43,685 bases of DNA from Lachnospiraceae bacterium (GTDB taxonomy: Bacteria > Bacillota > Clostridia > Lachnospirales > Lachnospiraceae), in NCBI GenBank assembly GCA_024403555.1, contig JAKSRP010000012.1, forward strand, positions 1 through 43,685, read 5' to 3'. Shown piece by piece: positions 32,725 through 40,964 of the stretch. Position numbers and translations under genes: made by a program. A model generated the notes under the pieces. It searched no databases and had not been told where the DNA came from. It saw only the letters and a program-made list of their open reading frames with translations. The stretch's first letter is position 1. The number at the start of each line of letters is the position of its first letter.

Positions 32725-34011
32725 CTATTCATCATCATCGCTGTTAGAATCAGAGTTGAATATGTCTTTGTCGAAGGATTTGTCCTGGAATGCAACGATT
32801 GTTGTACAAACAGCATCACCAGTGATATTAACAGCTGTACGAGTCATATCGAGGATTCGGTCGATACCCATGATTAAAGCGATACCTTCTACAGGAAGAC
32901 CTACAGAAGCAAATACCATGGATAATGTGATAAGACCTACACCAGGAACACCGGCTGTACCGATACTAGCTAATGTAGCAGTTGCGATTACTGTTAAGAA
33001 ACCAGTCATACCTAAATGGATACCGTATACCTGGGAAGCAAATACTACGGCAACACCCTGCATGATTGCTGTACCGTCCATGTTGATGGTAGCACCAAGA
33101 GGGATTGTGAAAGAAGAAATCTTTTTGGAAACACCGATTTTTTCTGTTAATGTTTCGATGGATAATGGAATAGTTGCATTAGAAGTAGCTGTAGAGAATG
33201 CGAACATCATTACAGGGAAGAACTTCTTAAGGAACTTGAATGGGTTTAATCTTGTAAAGATGAAAAGTAATGCCATGTAAACAACGAGACACTGAACAGC
33301 TAAAGCACCGAATACAGTTGCCATGTATTTTAACATTGGGATAAATGCATCAAAACCAACCTGACAGAATGTTCTTGCAATAAGAGAGAATACACCGATA
33401 GGTGCAACCTTCATAACTAAGACTGTCATTTCCATCATTAAGTCATTAAACTGAGCGAAGAAGGAAGATACAACGTCTGCTTTTTCACCCATTTTTGCAA
33501 GAAGGATACCAACGATCATAGCGAATAAGATGATCTGTAACATGTTACCTTCTGCAAGACCACCGATAGGGTTCTTAGGAATGATATTAAGTAATGTGTC
33601 AGCAAATGATGTTGCTTCAGCGATTGTAGCATCACCAGCCTGTACGGAAGAAATATCAAGACCACGTCCAGGATTTGTAAGAGTAGCTAAACCTAAAGCA
33701 ACGGAAATAGCTAAAGCAGTTGTACAAAGGTAGAATACAAGTGTTTTGATACCTACCTTACCAAGAGTTTTTGTATCACCGATTGCGGAAGAACCACAAA
33801 CGAGGGAACAAAATACTAAAGGTACAACGAGCATCTGCATGAGACGGATGAAGCCCTGTCCACATACATAGAAGATACCATCAACGATAATTGTATCTCT
33901 TAAGTATCCGGCAGGCATTGCATAGTGGAGAACTGCACCAAATAATGCACCGCAAACAAGAGCGATTAAGATTATGGTGGTGAGGCCCAGTTTTTTCTTT
34001 TCTTTCTGCAT
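32725..34011 (-). CDS. Dicarboxylate/amino acid:cation symporter (DAACS; GltP/GltT/SstT-like)
   Basis: This is an elevator-type secondary transporter that brings in glutamate, aspartate, serine/threonine or C4-dicarboxylates with Na+ or H+. Visible signatures are LMQMLVVPLVFCSLVCGSSA near residue 57, the re-entrant hairpin region FAFSTATSNATIPLS near 275 (the SSSS-type loop is here S-T-A-T-S), the NMDGT motif in TINMDGTAIMQGVAVVF and IGTAGVPGVGLITLSMVF in HP2. It has about eight membrane helices and 428 residues. AGGAGG precedes the ATG at 34011. It lies between an rmlD-like gene and the solute-binding lipoprotein, and divergently from a GlnK/GlnL-type two-component system, which is the probable regulator. 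Confidence 0.93.
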   Translation of the reverse strand: MQKEKKKLGLTTIILIALVCGALFGAVLHYAMPAGYLRDTIIVDGIFYVCGQGFIRLMQMLVVPLVFCSLVCGSSAIGDTKTLGKVGIKTLVFYLCTTALAISVALGLATLTNPGRGLDISSVQAGDATIAEATSFADTLLNIIPKNPIGGLAEGNMLQIILFAMIVGILLAKMGEKADVVSSFFAQFNDLMMEMTVLVMKVAPIGVFSLIARTFCQVGFDAFIPMLKYMATVFGALAVQCLVVYMALLFIFTRLNPFKFLKKFFPVMMFAFSTATSNATIPLSIETLTEKIGVSKKISSFTIPLGATINMDGTAIMQGVAVVFASQVYGIHLGMTGFLTVIATATLASIGTAGVPGVGLITLSMVFASVGLPVEGIALIMGIDRILDMTRTAVNITGDAVCTTIVAFQDKSFDKDIFNSDSNSDDDE

Positions 34012-34037
34012 ATTTTAACCTCCTATATAATATATAA

Positions 34038-34898
34038 TTATTTTTTAATGCTCTGCATATATTCAGCAAGTGCAATTTCCCAGTTTGGCATTTCGTATGC
34101 ACCTGTTAATTTAAGCATCATGTTGTCTAAGATTGTATAACGGCTGCGGTTTGCAATACCAGTATCCATAGCAGTAGCAAGTACTGGTTCAACGGTTACT
34201 TTATCACTTAATCCAGCGTATTCAATAATCTTTCTTGCAAACTGATAACGGCTTACTACACCTTCACAGGAAGCATGGAATACACCATATTCATTTGTTT
34301 CGATTAATTTTAAGATACATTTGGAAAGTTCAGCAGCACTTGTTGGGCAAGAGAACTGATCGTTAGGAATCTGAATTACAGATTCTGTTTTTGCACGATC
34401 TAATAACTTGGAAACATAGCAGTTAGGGGCACTTCCGTAAACCCAGGAACTTCTAACGATGATGTGTTTTGGAGTTAATTCACGTACTAAGTTTTCTCCT
34501 GCTAATTTAGATTTACCATATACTGTGTATGGATTTACAGGTTCGAATTCATTCAATGCATTTGGGGATTTGCCGTCAAATACATCGTCAGTGGATACCT
34601 GAATGAATTTTGCGCCGATAGACTGAGCAGCTGCAGCTAAGTTTCTTGCACCAATTGCATTGATGCGGAAAGCTTCGTATGGATTTTCTTCACAATAAGT
34701 AAGATCAGTAATACCTGCACAGTTAACGATTACATTTGGACGATAAACCTTAACATAAGAGTTAACATCTTCAACAACAGAGATGTCTAAATCTTTGTCA
34801 GAGGTATATACGCTGTAGCCTTTTGCTTTTGCAAGTTTGCGAAGAGCTCTACCAACTCTGCCTTTTGATCCGGTAATCCAGATTTTTGTTTTTGTCAT
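34038..34898 (-). CDS. RmlD-like NAD(P)-dependent sugar reductase (dTDP-4-dehydrorhamnose reductase family)
   Basis: This short-chain dehydrogenase of the RmlD substrate-binding group has the Rossmann motif WITGSKGRVGRAL at residues 6-18, then DLDISVVEDVNSYVKVYRPN, VNCAGITDLTYCEENPYEAFRINA, the conserved FIQVSTDDVFDG and the YGKSKLAGE catalytic Tyr-x3-Lys motif. At 286 residues it is of the expected length. AGGAGG fits ATG 34898; the ATG at 34940 has no site. No other rhamnose genes (rmlA, B, C) are here, so dTDP-rhamnose synthesis is not implied; an orphan reductase of this family in front of a transporter is odd. It is first gene of the minus-strand operon, 26 bases before the symporter gene. 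Confidence 0.82.
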   Translation of the reverse strand: MTKTKIWITGSKGRVGRALRKLAKAKGYSVYTSDKDLDISVVEDVNSYVKVYRPNVIVNCAGITDLTYCEENPYEAFRINAIGARNLAAAAQSIGAKFIQVSTDDVFDGKSPNALNEFEPVNPYTVYGKSKLAGENLVRELTPKHIIVRSSWVYGSAPNCYVSKLLDRAKTESVIQIPNDQFSCPTSAAELSKCILKLIETNEYGVFHASCEGVVSRYQFARKIIEYAGLSDKVTVEPVLATAMDTGIANRSRYTILDNMMLKLTGAYEMPNWEIALAEYMQSIKK

Positions 34899-34989
34899 TT
34901 TTTTATCCTCCTTTTTAAAGTAAAAATGGCCTTGTACCATGAGGGTATAAGACCAGCTTCTTTGCCATGGGCTATTTGTTTTGTAAAGC

Positions 34990-35018
34990 TTGAAAAATTA
35001 CAGAAAACTATCTATAAT
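34990..35018 (+). promoter_or_regulatory. Promoter of the two-component system
   Basis: TTGAAA (34990-34995) and consensus TATAAT (35013-35018) are 17 bases apart, and the kinase ATG is 70 bases downstream. The 189-base divergent gap should also hold the minus-strand promoter, but I find no clear one there. Confidence 0.75.
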
Positions 35019-35087
35019 TGTTTCGGCACTAAATAAATTATATTCATAACATACATAATACTACAAAAAGATACAAAAGGAAACACT

Positions 35088-36329
35088 ATGAACACACAAT
35101 TATCGTTAAAATATAAAAGAATTTTTATGCATGCTTTTATGGTTGGACTCTTAGGCCAGCTTTATGTTATGCTAGACCCTGCAGAACCATTTTTTGTCAC
35201 CATTTTTGGTGTGGCGCTGCTTGGATATTTCATATTACATATGCAGGATATTCAGGAATATCTGATACTTCCAATTGTATCCGGTCTTTTTGTAGTTGCA
35301 TTTCGAATGATCTTTGACTTTATCTTTCATTTGGCACCGAATACCATTGTTTTAGCGGAAACAGCCTTTGTCTATTATTTATGCTATGGTATTCTGGCTG
35401 TGCTCCTTCTTCCTTTGGTTAAATCGTTTAAGAGTTCTCACAAACGGGAATATCTGATTCTTAGCATCGGAATGCTTGATTTTTTCAGTAATATGGTGGA
35501 ACGGTTTTTCTTTTCCGATGATCTGCATATCTCCATTCAGGAATTGATCATCATTGCGATTATTAGAAGCTTTCTTATTTGGGCGTTTGATCTTATTATG
35601 GAGCGACAGAGAATGCTTACCATCCGAGAGGAACATGAAAAGCGTTATGCAAGACTTAATGATTTCTTAGTCAATATTTATTCGGAAGTATTCTATTTGA
35701 AAAAATCGCAGGCAGACTTAGAACATGCAATGAAAGAGGCGCATAGAATCTATGATGAAAGCCAGAATCCGGATGCACTAAATCTTGCGATTGCCATTCA
35801 TGAAATTAAAAAAGATTACTACCGTTTGGTCAGTGGACTTTCTAATCTGGTGGATAATGTCGATGACAACCACAGGATGTCGGTAAGAGACATTTTTGCA
35901 ATTATAGAAGAAAATATGGAACATCAGAAAAAGGACAGTGGAAAAGATATTACACTTAATTTTATTTGTTATAAGGATGGAATTATTGACCAATGTTATG
36001 ATATATTTATAGTGGTGAACAATCTGATTGTAAATGCAATGGATGCCTGTGGGGAAAAAGGCAGAATCCTCGTAACTTATGAATCTAATGGTGACTATGA
36101 TATTTTCACCGTAATAGATAATGGAAGTGGAATGGAAGAGGAGGTAAAAGAGTGTATCTTTCTTCCAGGTTTTTCTACGAAATTTGATCCACATACCGGA
36201 GAGATGTCAAGTGGTATTGGGCTGTGTCACGTAAAGGATGTGGTTACAAAAAGAGGCGGCGATATTTTGTGTACCTCTCAGATTGGGAAAGGAACGGAAT
36301 TTGTCATTTCCTTTCCAAAAACAATTTAA
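35088..36329 (+). CDS. Sensor histidine kinase, GlnK/YcbA type
   Basis: The N-terminal ~165 residues are a hydrophobic membrane sensor with about six segments. They are followed by a coiled-coil linker and the phosphoacceptor box AIHEIKKDYYRLV with His238. The GHKL ATPase domain has the N box VVNNLIVNAMDACGEKG near 305, G1 DNGSGMEE and G2 SSGIGLCHVKDVV. The H-box form (HEIKKDY) and pairing with a YcbB-type regulator match the glutamine-responsive GlnK of B. subtilis. The stop overlaps AAGGAG of the response regulator, so the two are translationally linked. Expression is likely from the promoter at 34990-35018. Ligand: glutamine or glutamate by analogy (inference). Confidence 0.86.
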   Translation: MNTQLSLKYKRIFMHAFMVGLLGQLYVMLDPAEPFFVTIFGVALLGYFILHMQDIQEYLILPIVSGLFVVAFRMIFDFIFHLAPNTIVLAETAFVYYLCYGILAVLLLPLVKSFKSSHKREYLILSIGMLDFFSNMVERFFFSDDLHISIQELIIIAIIRSFLIWAFDLIMERQRMLTIREEHEKRYARLNDFLVNIYSEVFYLKKSQADLEHAMKEAHRIYDESQNPDALNLAIAIHEIKKDYYRLVSGLSNLVDNVDDNHRMSVRDIFAIIEENMEHQKKDSGKDITLNFICYKDGIIDQCYDIFIVVNNLIVNAMDACGEKGRILVTYESNGDYDIFTVIDNGSGMEEEVKECIFLPGFSTKFDPHTGEMSSGIGLCHVKDVVTKRGGDILCTSQIGKGTEFVISFPKTI

Positions 36330-36343
36330 GGAGAAGAGAAACT

Positions 36344-37222
36344 ATGAATTTTGTGATTATTGATGATGATAAGAGCATTCGCACAATTCTTGGCATGCTG
36401 ATTAGACAAGCAGAATTGGGGAACGTTGTCGCTCAGCTTGAAAGTGGGGAGAATGCGGTGGATGATGTTATGTTTTATCATCCTGACATTTTGCTCGTCG
36501 ATCTTTTGCTGCCAGGCAAAGATGGAGTGCAGATTGTGACAGAGCTCGTTTCAAGAGGCTTTAAAGGAAAGATTATTATGATCTCCTGCGTGGAAGATAC
36601 AGAGATGGTATCAAAAGCGTATGAAGCAGGGGTTATGTTTTATATTAATAAACCAATCAATGCAATCGAGACAACAACCGTACTTACGAATGTAAAACAT
36701 ATGATTGAATTAGAAGAATCCATGTATAAGATTCGTAACGTATTATTTGAAACGGAAACTTCTCAGACACCAAAACCAAGCTCTGGCAATCATGACCTCG
36801 GTAACAAGATTGACAAAGTATTTTCTGATATTGGGCTGATTGGTCTTTCCGGTACGGATGAAATCCGCGAGGTTCTCCTTGAGATTTATCGCATCCAGAA
36901 GATGGAACATCACAAATCCTACCGATTAAAGGATATTTATGCGAAGATTGTAAAGGATAAATACGGAGAAGAAGGTGCGGATATCAACCAGAAGAATATG
37001 GAACAGCGCATTAGACGTGCCATCCAGAAAGCTTTAGCGAATTTAGCAGAGATTGGCTGCGAGGATTATTACGATCCGGTATTTACCCGTTATGCGAACA
37101 TTTTATTTGATTTTAAGCAGGTCCGTCAGGAGATGGCTCACATTAAGGATCCGGAAACCTATGCGGGTAAGGTAAATACAAAGAAATTCATGGAAGGTAT
37201 TCTTACAAAGATTGATAAGTAA
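36344..37222 (+). CDS. Response regulator, GlnL/YcbB type
   Basis: The receiver domain has the acidic pocket IIDDDKS at 5-11, the phosphorylation Asp53 in ILLVDLLLPGKDG, the conserved Ser/Thr in MISC near 81 and Lys103 in YINKPI. The output half (about 135-292) is the YcbB domain (IGLIGLSGTDEIREVLLEIY, EQRIRRAIQKALANLAEIG, NILFDFKQVRQEM), a DNA-binding module seen in the GlnL regulator of glutaminase and glutamine transporter genes of B. subtilis. ATG 36344 is chosen because AAGGAGAAG at 36328 fits; an open frame from 36224 overlaps the kinase and is not the start. At 292 residues it is a little short of the family. It probably controls the divergent symporter-lipoprotein operon. Confidence 0.88.
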   Translation: MNFVIIDDDKSIRTILGMLIRQAELGNVVAQLESGENAVDDVMFYHPDILLVDLLLPGKDGVQIVTELVSRGFKGKIIMISCVEDTEMVSKAYEAGVMFYINKPINAIETTTVLTNVKHMIELEESMYKIRNVLFETETSQTPKPSSGNHDLGNKIDKVFSDIGLIGLSGTDEIREVLLEIYRIQKMEHHKSYRLKDIYAKIVKDKYGEEGADINQKNMEQRIRRAIQKALANLAEIGCEDYYDPVFTRYANILFDFKQVRQEMAHIKDPETYAGKVNTKKFMEGILTKIDK

Positions 37223-37246
37223 TCAATAAGTAAGAGAAGAGAAAAG

Positions 37247-38425
37247 ATGATGGAATCAACATTAGAAAGAACCTGGGCAGAGATTGATCTTGACAAGGTC
37301 GTCCATAATTATAGAACCTTAAAGGCAAGAATCGGCGAAAACTGCAAGTTTTTAGGCGTGGTAAAAGCGGATTCCTATGGAAGTGGCTCCATTCCGGTAA
37401 GCAAAGTGCTTCAGGAAGAGGGCGCAGATTATCTGGCTGTCAGCAGCATTGATGAAGCCATTGAGCTTCGCAAGCATGATATCACACTTCCAATTTTAAT
37501 CCTTGGTCATACTCCAAAGGAAGAAGTGAAAAATCTCATCAAATATCAGATTACACAGGCTGTATCCTGCATAGAAGATGCTTATGATTACAGTGAAGAA
37601 GCAGGAAAAGCAAATGGTACCTTAACCATTCACATCAAAGCAGACACTGGGATGTCCCGTATCGGTTTTTTATGTAATGATGAAGAATTAGATGCATCTG
37701 TGAACCAGATTGTGGAAGCGATGGCACTTCCTGGTCTTTTGACCGAAGGTATTTTTACTCACCTGGCAGTTTCTGATGAACCTGGAGAATTCTGCAAAGA
37801 TTATACAAACCATCAGATTGCAAACTTTAAAGAAGCAATCGTTAAAGCAGAAGCACGTTCCGGCAAGAAATTTGCCATCAGACATTGTGCAAATACAGGT
37901 GGTGTTGCCAGATATCCGGAAACCTGGCTTGATTTTGATATGGTAAGACCAGGGCTGTTATTATATGGTTACGGCGAATTTGCCGAAGAACTTGGTTTAA
38001 AACCAGTCATGGCTTTAAAGAGCAAGGTGTATGGCATCAAACATTATCCAGCGGATACAAGAATCAGTTATGGCGGTATCTTTACAACAAAAAGACCAAC
38101 CAGAATGGGTATCATTCCATATGGCTATGCAGATGGATTTTTCCGCTGTCTTTCTAACCGTGTGGAAGTCTATACAGAGTCTGGTCTGGTAAATCAGCGT
38201 GGCAAGATCTGCATGGATATGTGCATGATCGACTTGACAGACGTTCCTGAAGTTGGCGAAGGAAGCACAGTTGAGATTTTTGGTAATCTCCAGTCCATTA
38301 ATGATATTGCGGCACTTGCAGGCACGATTCCTTATGAAATTGCCTGTGCAGTCAGCAAGCGTGTTCCACGTATTTATTATCGTAATGGGGAAATTGTTGG
38401 CAAAGAATTGATGTTACGTGGATAA
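37247..38425 (+). CDS. alr: Alanine racemase (PLP-dependent)
   Basis: The racemase interconverts L- and D-alanine for peptidoglycan. The PLP lysine is in GVVKADSYGSG near residue 40; most family members read AVVKANAYGHG, so the conserved His is Ser here. HIKADTGMSRIGF and RHCANTGGVARYP follow. The C-terminal beta domain begins with the catalytic Tyr in RISYGGIFTTKRPTRMGII, then YGYADGFFR and GKICMDMCMIDLT. At 392 residues it is of normal length. There is no strong Shine-Dalgarno, and ATG 37250 is possible. It is 24 bases after the response regulator, so it is probably in that operon. A terminator/riboswitch region follows, separating it from queD. Confidence 0.92.
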   Translation: MMESTLERTWAEIDLDKVVHNYRTLKARIGENCKFLGVVKADSYGSGSIPVSKVLQEEGADYLAVSSIDEAIELRKHDITLPILILGHTPKEEVKNLIKYQITQAVSCIEDAYDYSEEAGKANGTLTIHIKADTGMSRIGFLCNDEELDASVNQIVEAMALPGLLTEGIFTHLAVSDEPGEFCKDYTNHQIANFKEAIVKAEARSGKKFAIRHCANTGGVARYPETWLDFDMVRPGLLLYGYGEFAEELGLKPVMALKSKVYGIKHYPADTRISYGGIFTTKRPTRMGIIPYGYADGFFRCLSNRVEVYTESGLVNQRGKICMDMCMIDLTDVPEVGEGSTVEIFGNLQSINDIAALAGTIPYEIACAVSKRVPRIYYRNGEIVGKELMLRG

Positions 38426-38426
38426 G

Positions 38427-38455
38427 TTGACGCACAATAACCTATCTGATAAAAT
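38427..38455 (+). promoter_or_regulatory. Promoter of the queuosine operon
   Basis: TTGACG (38427-38432), a 17-base spacer, and TAAAAT (38450-38455). The predicted start (~38462) is about 10 bases ahead of the riboswitch aptamer, as expected for a leader RNA. Confidence 0.75.
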
Positions 38456-38471
38456 AATATATTGTGATATA

Positions 38472-38514
38472 AGACAGTTCGCTTGTACCATCCTGTCTAT
38501 AAATAAAACCAGGA
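38472..38514 (+). promoter_or_regulatory. preQ1-I type riboswitch aptamer
   Basis: The layout matches the class I preQ1 riboswitch (type II, like T. tengcongensis): stem AGACAG..CTGTCT, loop UUCGC-UU-GUACC carrying the ligand-binding C, then an A-rich tail AUAAAUAAAAC with CAGG at the end, whose GG can pair with the loop CC (the H-type pseudoknot). The genes that follow (queD, queE, folE, queC) make preQ1, the metabolite sensed. It is a small motif and I did not run a covariance model, but the structure, place and gene context agree. Confidence 0.82.
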
Positions 38515-38534
38515 CTACGTAATGGATTTTATAG

Positions 38535-38566
38535 TGGGGCAAGCATGTATGCTTGCCCCATTTTTT
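38535..38566 (+). terminator. Riboswitch-controlled terminator before queD
   Basis: TGGGGCAAGCAT (38535-38546) and ATGCTTGCCCCA (38549-38560) form a 12-base-pair stem with a 2-base centre (likely a 4-base loop with 11 pairs), followed by TTTTTT. It ends about 10 bases before the queD ribosome binding site, so it must be controlled rather than a plain end of alr. Confidence 0.92.
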
Positions 38567-38588
38567 CCACTAAAAGGAGAAGATTTAG

Positions 38589-39014
38589 ATGTATATTTTA
38601 AAAACACAGAAAGAATTTGATGCGGCGCATTTCTTAAAGGGTTATGACGGCAAATGCAGCAACATCCACGGACATCGCTGGAAGGTCGTTGCAGAAGTTG
38701 GCAGTGAAACTTTACAAAGCGAAGGCAACACTCGCGGAATGGTTGTGGATTTTTCTGAACTAAAAAATGATTTAAAAGCAATGGTTGATTGCTTTGATCA
38801 TAAATTGATTATCGAAACAGGAAGCTTAAAAGAAAGCACGATGGCTGCACTTATGGACGAAGCATTTGCTATCATCGAACTTCCGATGCGTCCGACGGCA
38901 GAAAACTTTGCCAAGTATTTTTACGACGAGTTAAAGAAACTTGGATACATGGTTGTCTCCATGACCGTCTATGAAACACCAAAAAACTGTGCAACCTACA
39001 GGGAGATGTTCTAA
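38589..39014 (+). CDS. queD: 6-carboxy-5,6,7,8-tetrahydropterin synthase QueD
   Basis: QueD converts 7,8-dihydroneopterin triphosphate to 6-carboxytetrahydropterin, an early step to the modified tRNA base queuosine. The zinc ligands are FDAAHFL (His16) and NIHGHRW (two His near 32), and the catalytic Cys is in GKCSNIHGH near 27. FDHKLI and the Glu in VYETPKNCATY near the C-terminus complete the active site. At 141 residues it is full length. AAAGGAGAAG lies before the ATG. Its stop is one base before the queE start. The folE gene two positions later makes its substrate precursor. Confidence 0.95.
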   Translation: MYILKTQKEFDAAHFLKGYDGKCSNIHGHRWKVVAEVGSETLQSEGNTRGMVVDFSELKNDLKAMVDCFDHKLIIETGSLKESTMAALMDEAFAIIELPMRPTAENFAKYFYDELKKLGYMVVSMTVYETPKNCATYREMF

Positions 39015-39015
39015 G

Positions 39016-39684
39016 ATGGCGACATATAAAGTTGTAGAAACCTTCTTAAGCATCAATGGGGAAGGACGAAAGGCTGGTCAGTTAGCTACTTTTGTGCGCA
39101 TGAAAGGGTGCAATTTAAACTGCGCTTACTGTGATACAAAGTGGGCGAATGAGGCGGATGCGTCCTTTACGGAGATGACAAAAGAAGAAATTAAGGCCGT
39201 TGTGGTAGCAAATGGTGCGAAGAACGTAACTTTAACCGGCGGGGAGCCGCTTTTACGAGAAGGCATTGATGAATTATTAGAAGAGTTATTGACGATTCCC
39301 GGTCTTACAATTGAAATTGAGACAAATGGTTCCGTCGATGTTCGTCCGTACTTAATTTACGGGGACAGGGTGACGATGACCTTAGATTATAAATTAGGAG
39401 CAAGTGAGATGGAGCATCTCATGTTTGAACCGAACTTTGACGCTGTGCGTGAATGTGATACCGTAAAATTTGTATCAGGAAGTATCAAAGATTTAGAGCG
39501 TGCAGTGGAAGTGATGAATACACATAGTCTCATCGGAAGATGTGGCTGTTATTTAAGCCCTGTGTTTGGCAGCATCACACCTGCTGACATGGTGGAATTT
39601 ATGAAGGATAAAATGTTAAATGGAGTAAATCTTCAGATTCAGATGCACAAAGTCATCTGGGATCCTGAGGAGAAAGGAGTATAA
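39016..39684 (+). CDS. queE: 7-carboxy-7-deazaguanine synthase QueE (radical SAM)
   Basis: QueE rearranges 6-carboxytetrahydropterin to 7-carboxy-7-deazaguanine by radical SAM chemistry. The substrate/cofactor start is [20 protein letters not shown], then the iron-sulfur triad [10 protein letters not shown] (C-x3-C-x2-C, near 33), and the GGEPLLR SAM-binding motif near 75. At 222 residues it is normal. ATG 39016 has GGGAG at 39001; a longer open frame from 38971 lies inside queD and is not the start. It abuts queD (1 base) and folE (1 base), so the three are translationally linked. Confidence 0.95.
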   Translation: MATYKVVETFLSINGEGRKAGQLATFVRMKGCNLNCAYCDTKWANEADASFTEMTKEEIKAVVVANGAKNVTLTGGEPLLREGIDELLEELLTIPGLTIEIETNGSVDVRPYLIYGDRVTMTLDYKLGASEMEHLMFEPNFDAVRECDTVKFVSGSIKDLERAVEVMNTHSLIGRCGCYLSPVFGSITPADMVEFMKDKMLNGVNLQIQMHKVIWDPEEKGV

Positions 39685-39685
39685 G

Positions 39686-40273
39686 ATGGCAATTGACAGT
39701 GCAGCAATCAAAGAACATATTCGTGGCATCTTAATTGCGCTCGGTGACGATCCGGACCGTGAAGGCTTAAAGGAAACACCGGACCGCGTGGCAAGAATGT
39801 ACCAGGAAGTATTTGAAGGCATGAACTATACGAATGATGAAATCGCGCAGATGTTTGGCAAGGTATTTTTTGAAGATACGACCGACAAAGGCACGAATGA
39901 CATCGTATTAGTAAAAGATATTGAGATTTTTTCTTACTGTGAGCACCATATGGCGCTGATGTATGATATGAAGGTTTCGGTTGCCTATACTCCTGCAGAT
40001 AAAGTGATTGGACTTAGCAAAATCGCAAGAATTGCAGAGATGGTTGGAAAGCGTCTCCAGATTCAGGAACGCATCGGAAGTGATATTGCAGAAATTATTT
40101 CTAAGGTAACTGGCTCAGCAAATGTTGCCGTTATGATTGAAGGCTGTCACAGCTGTATGACGGCTCGCGGCGTGAAAAAGCCTGGTTCAAAAACTTATAC
40201 AGCAACGATGAGAGGAAGATTTGATACCGATCCTGCTCTTTTGAATAAATTAATGATGATGGTAAATCACTAA
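39686..40273 (+). CDS. folE: GTP cyclohydrolase I FolE
   Basis: FolE opens GTP to 7,8-dihydroneopterin triphosphate, the shared precursor of folate and queuosine. Active-site signatures are [15 protein letters not shown] near residue 75 (zinc Cys and His), [18 protein letters not shown] and the C-terminal [19 protein letters not shown], which carries the second zinc Cys. At 195 residues it is a full type I enzyme. AGGAG precedes the ATG. Its place between queE and queC indicates that in this organism the copy is dedicated to queuosine, under the same preQ1 control. Confidence 0.96.
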   Translation: MAIDSAAIKEHIRGILIALGDDPDREGLKETPDRVARMYQEVFEGMNYTNDEIAQMFGKVFFEDTTDKGTNDIVLVKDIEIFSYCEHHMALMYDMKVSVAYTPADKVIGLSKIARIAEMVGKRLQIQERIGSDIAEIISKVTGSANVAVMIEGCHSCMTARGVKKPGSKTYTATMRGRFDTDPALLNKLMMMVNH

Positions 40274-40285
40274 AAGGAGATTCGT

Positions 40286-40945
40286 ATGGCAAAACATAAT
40301 AAAGCTGTGGTCGTATTTTCCGGTGGACAGGATTCGACAACCTGTTTATTCTGGGCAATGAAGAAATATGACGAAGTAATCGCAATTTCGTTTGATTACG
40401 GCCAGAGACATGTACTTGAACTTGAGTGTGCCAAAGATATTGCGAAAAAATATGGCGTAGAGCATCACATCTTAGATATGAGCCTGCTTGGACAGTTAGC
40501 GCCAAACAGCCTTACAAGAACGGATATGGAAGTGGATCATGATGCGCCGGAAGTTGGCACTCCAAACACTTTTGTGGATGGAAGAAATATGATATTTTTA
40601 ACCTTTGCAGCAGTATTTGCAAAGCAGAGAGACATCCATGTATTAGTAACGGGTGTATCTCAGAGCGATTTTTCCGGTTATCCGGACTGTCGTGATGTAT
40701 TTATCAAATCGTTAAATGCGTCCTTAACGCTTGCAATGGACTATGAATTTGATATCATCACTCCGATGATGTGGATTGATAAGAAGGAAACCTGGGCAAT
40801 GGCAGATGAACTTGGGGTACTTGATATTATCCGTAATGAGACCCTTACCTGCTACAATGGTGTTCTTGGAGATGGATGCGGGGACTGCCCGGCCTGCAAG
40901 TTAAGAAGAAGAGGCTTAGAGCAGTATTTATCGACAAAAGAATAA
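40286..40945 (+). CDS. queC: 7-cyano-7-deazaguanine synthase QueC
   Basis: QueC uses ATP and ammonia to turn 7-carboxy-7-deazaguanine into preQ0. The PP-loop is [17 protein letters not shown] at residues 7-23; the zinc-binding Cys motif near the C-terminus is [20 protein letters not shown]. The central [20 protein letters not shown] is the family signature. 219 residues is normal. AAAGGAG precedes the ATG. It is the last que gene; queF and the tgt/queA genes are not here, so the operon makes preQ0, not preQ1, and the later steps must be elsewhere. No terminator directly follows, so the lipoprotein gene may be read along. Confidence 0.95.
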   Translation: MAKHNKAVVVFSGGQDSTTCLFWAMKKYDEVIAISFDYGQRHVLELECAKDIAKKYGVEHHILDMSLLGQLAPNSLTRTDMEVDHDAPEVGTPNTFVDGRNMIFLTFAAVFAKQRDIHVLVTGVSQSDFSGYPDCRDVFIKSLNASLTLAMDYEFDIITPMMWIDKKETWAMADELGVLDIIRNETLTCYNGVLGDGCGDCPACKLRRRGLEQYLSTKE

Positions 40946-40964
40946 GAAACGAGGAAAGATGAGA

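Noticed and set aside
34899-34980. Hairpin built from CCATG/CATGG in the divergent gap
   Set aside because: The arms match over only five bases with long unpaired stretches; chance level.
36224-36343. Upstream-extended reading frame of the response regulator
   Set aside because: It overlaps the kinase gene by over 100 bases and adds 40 residues that are not receiver-domain sequence. ATG 36344 with AAGGAGAAG gives the standard receiver start.
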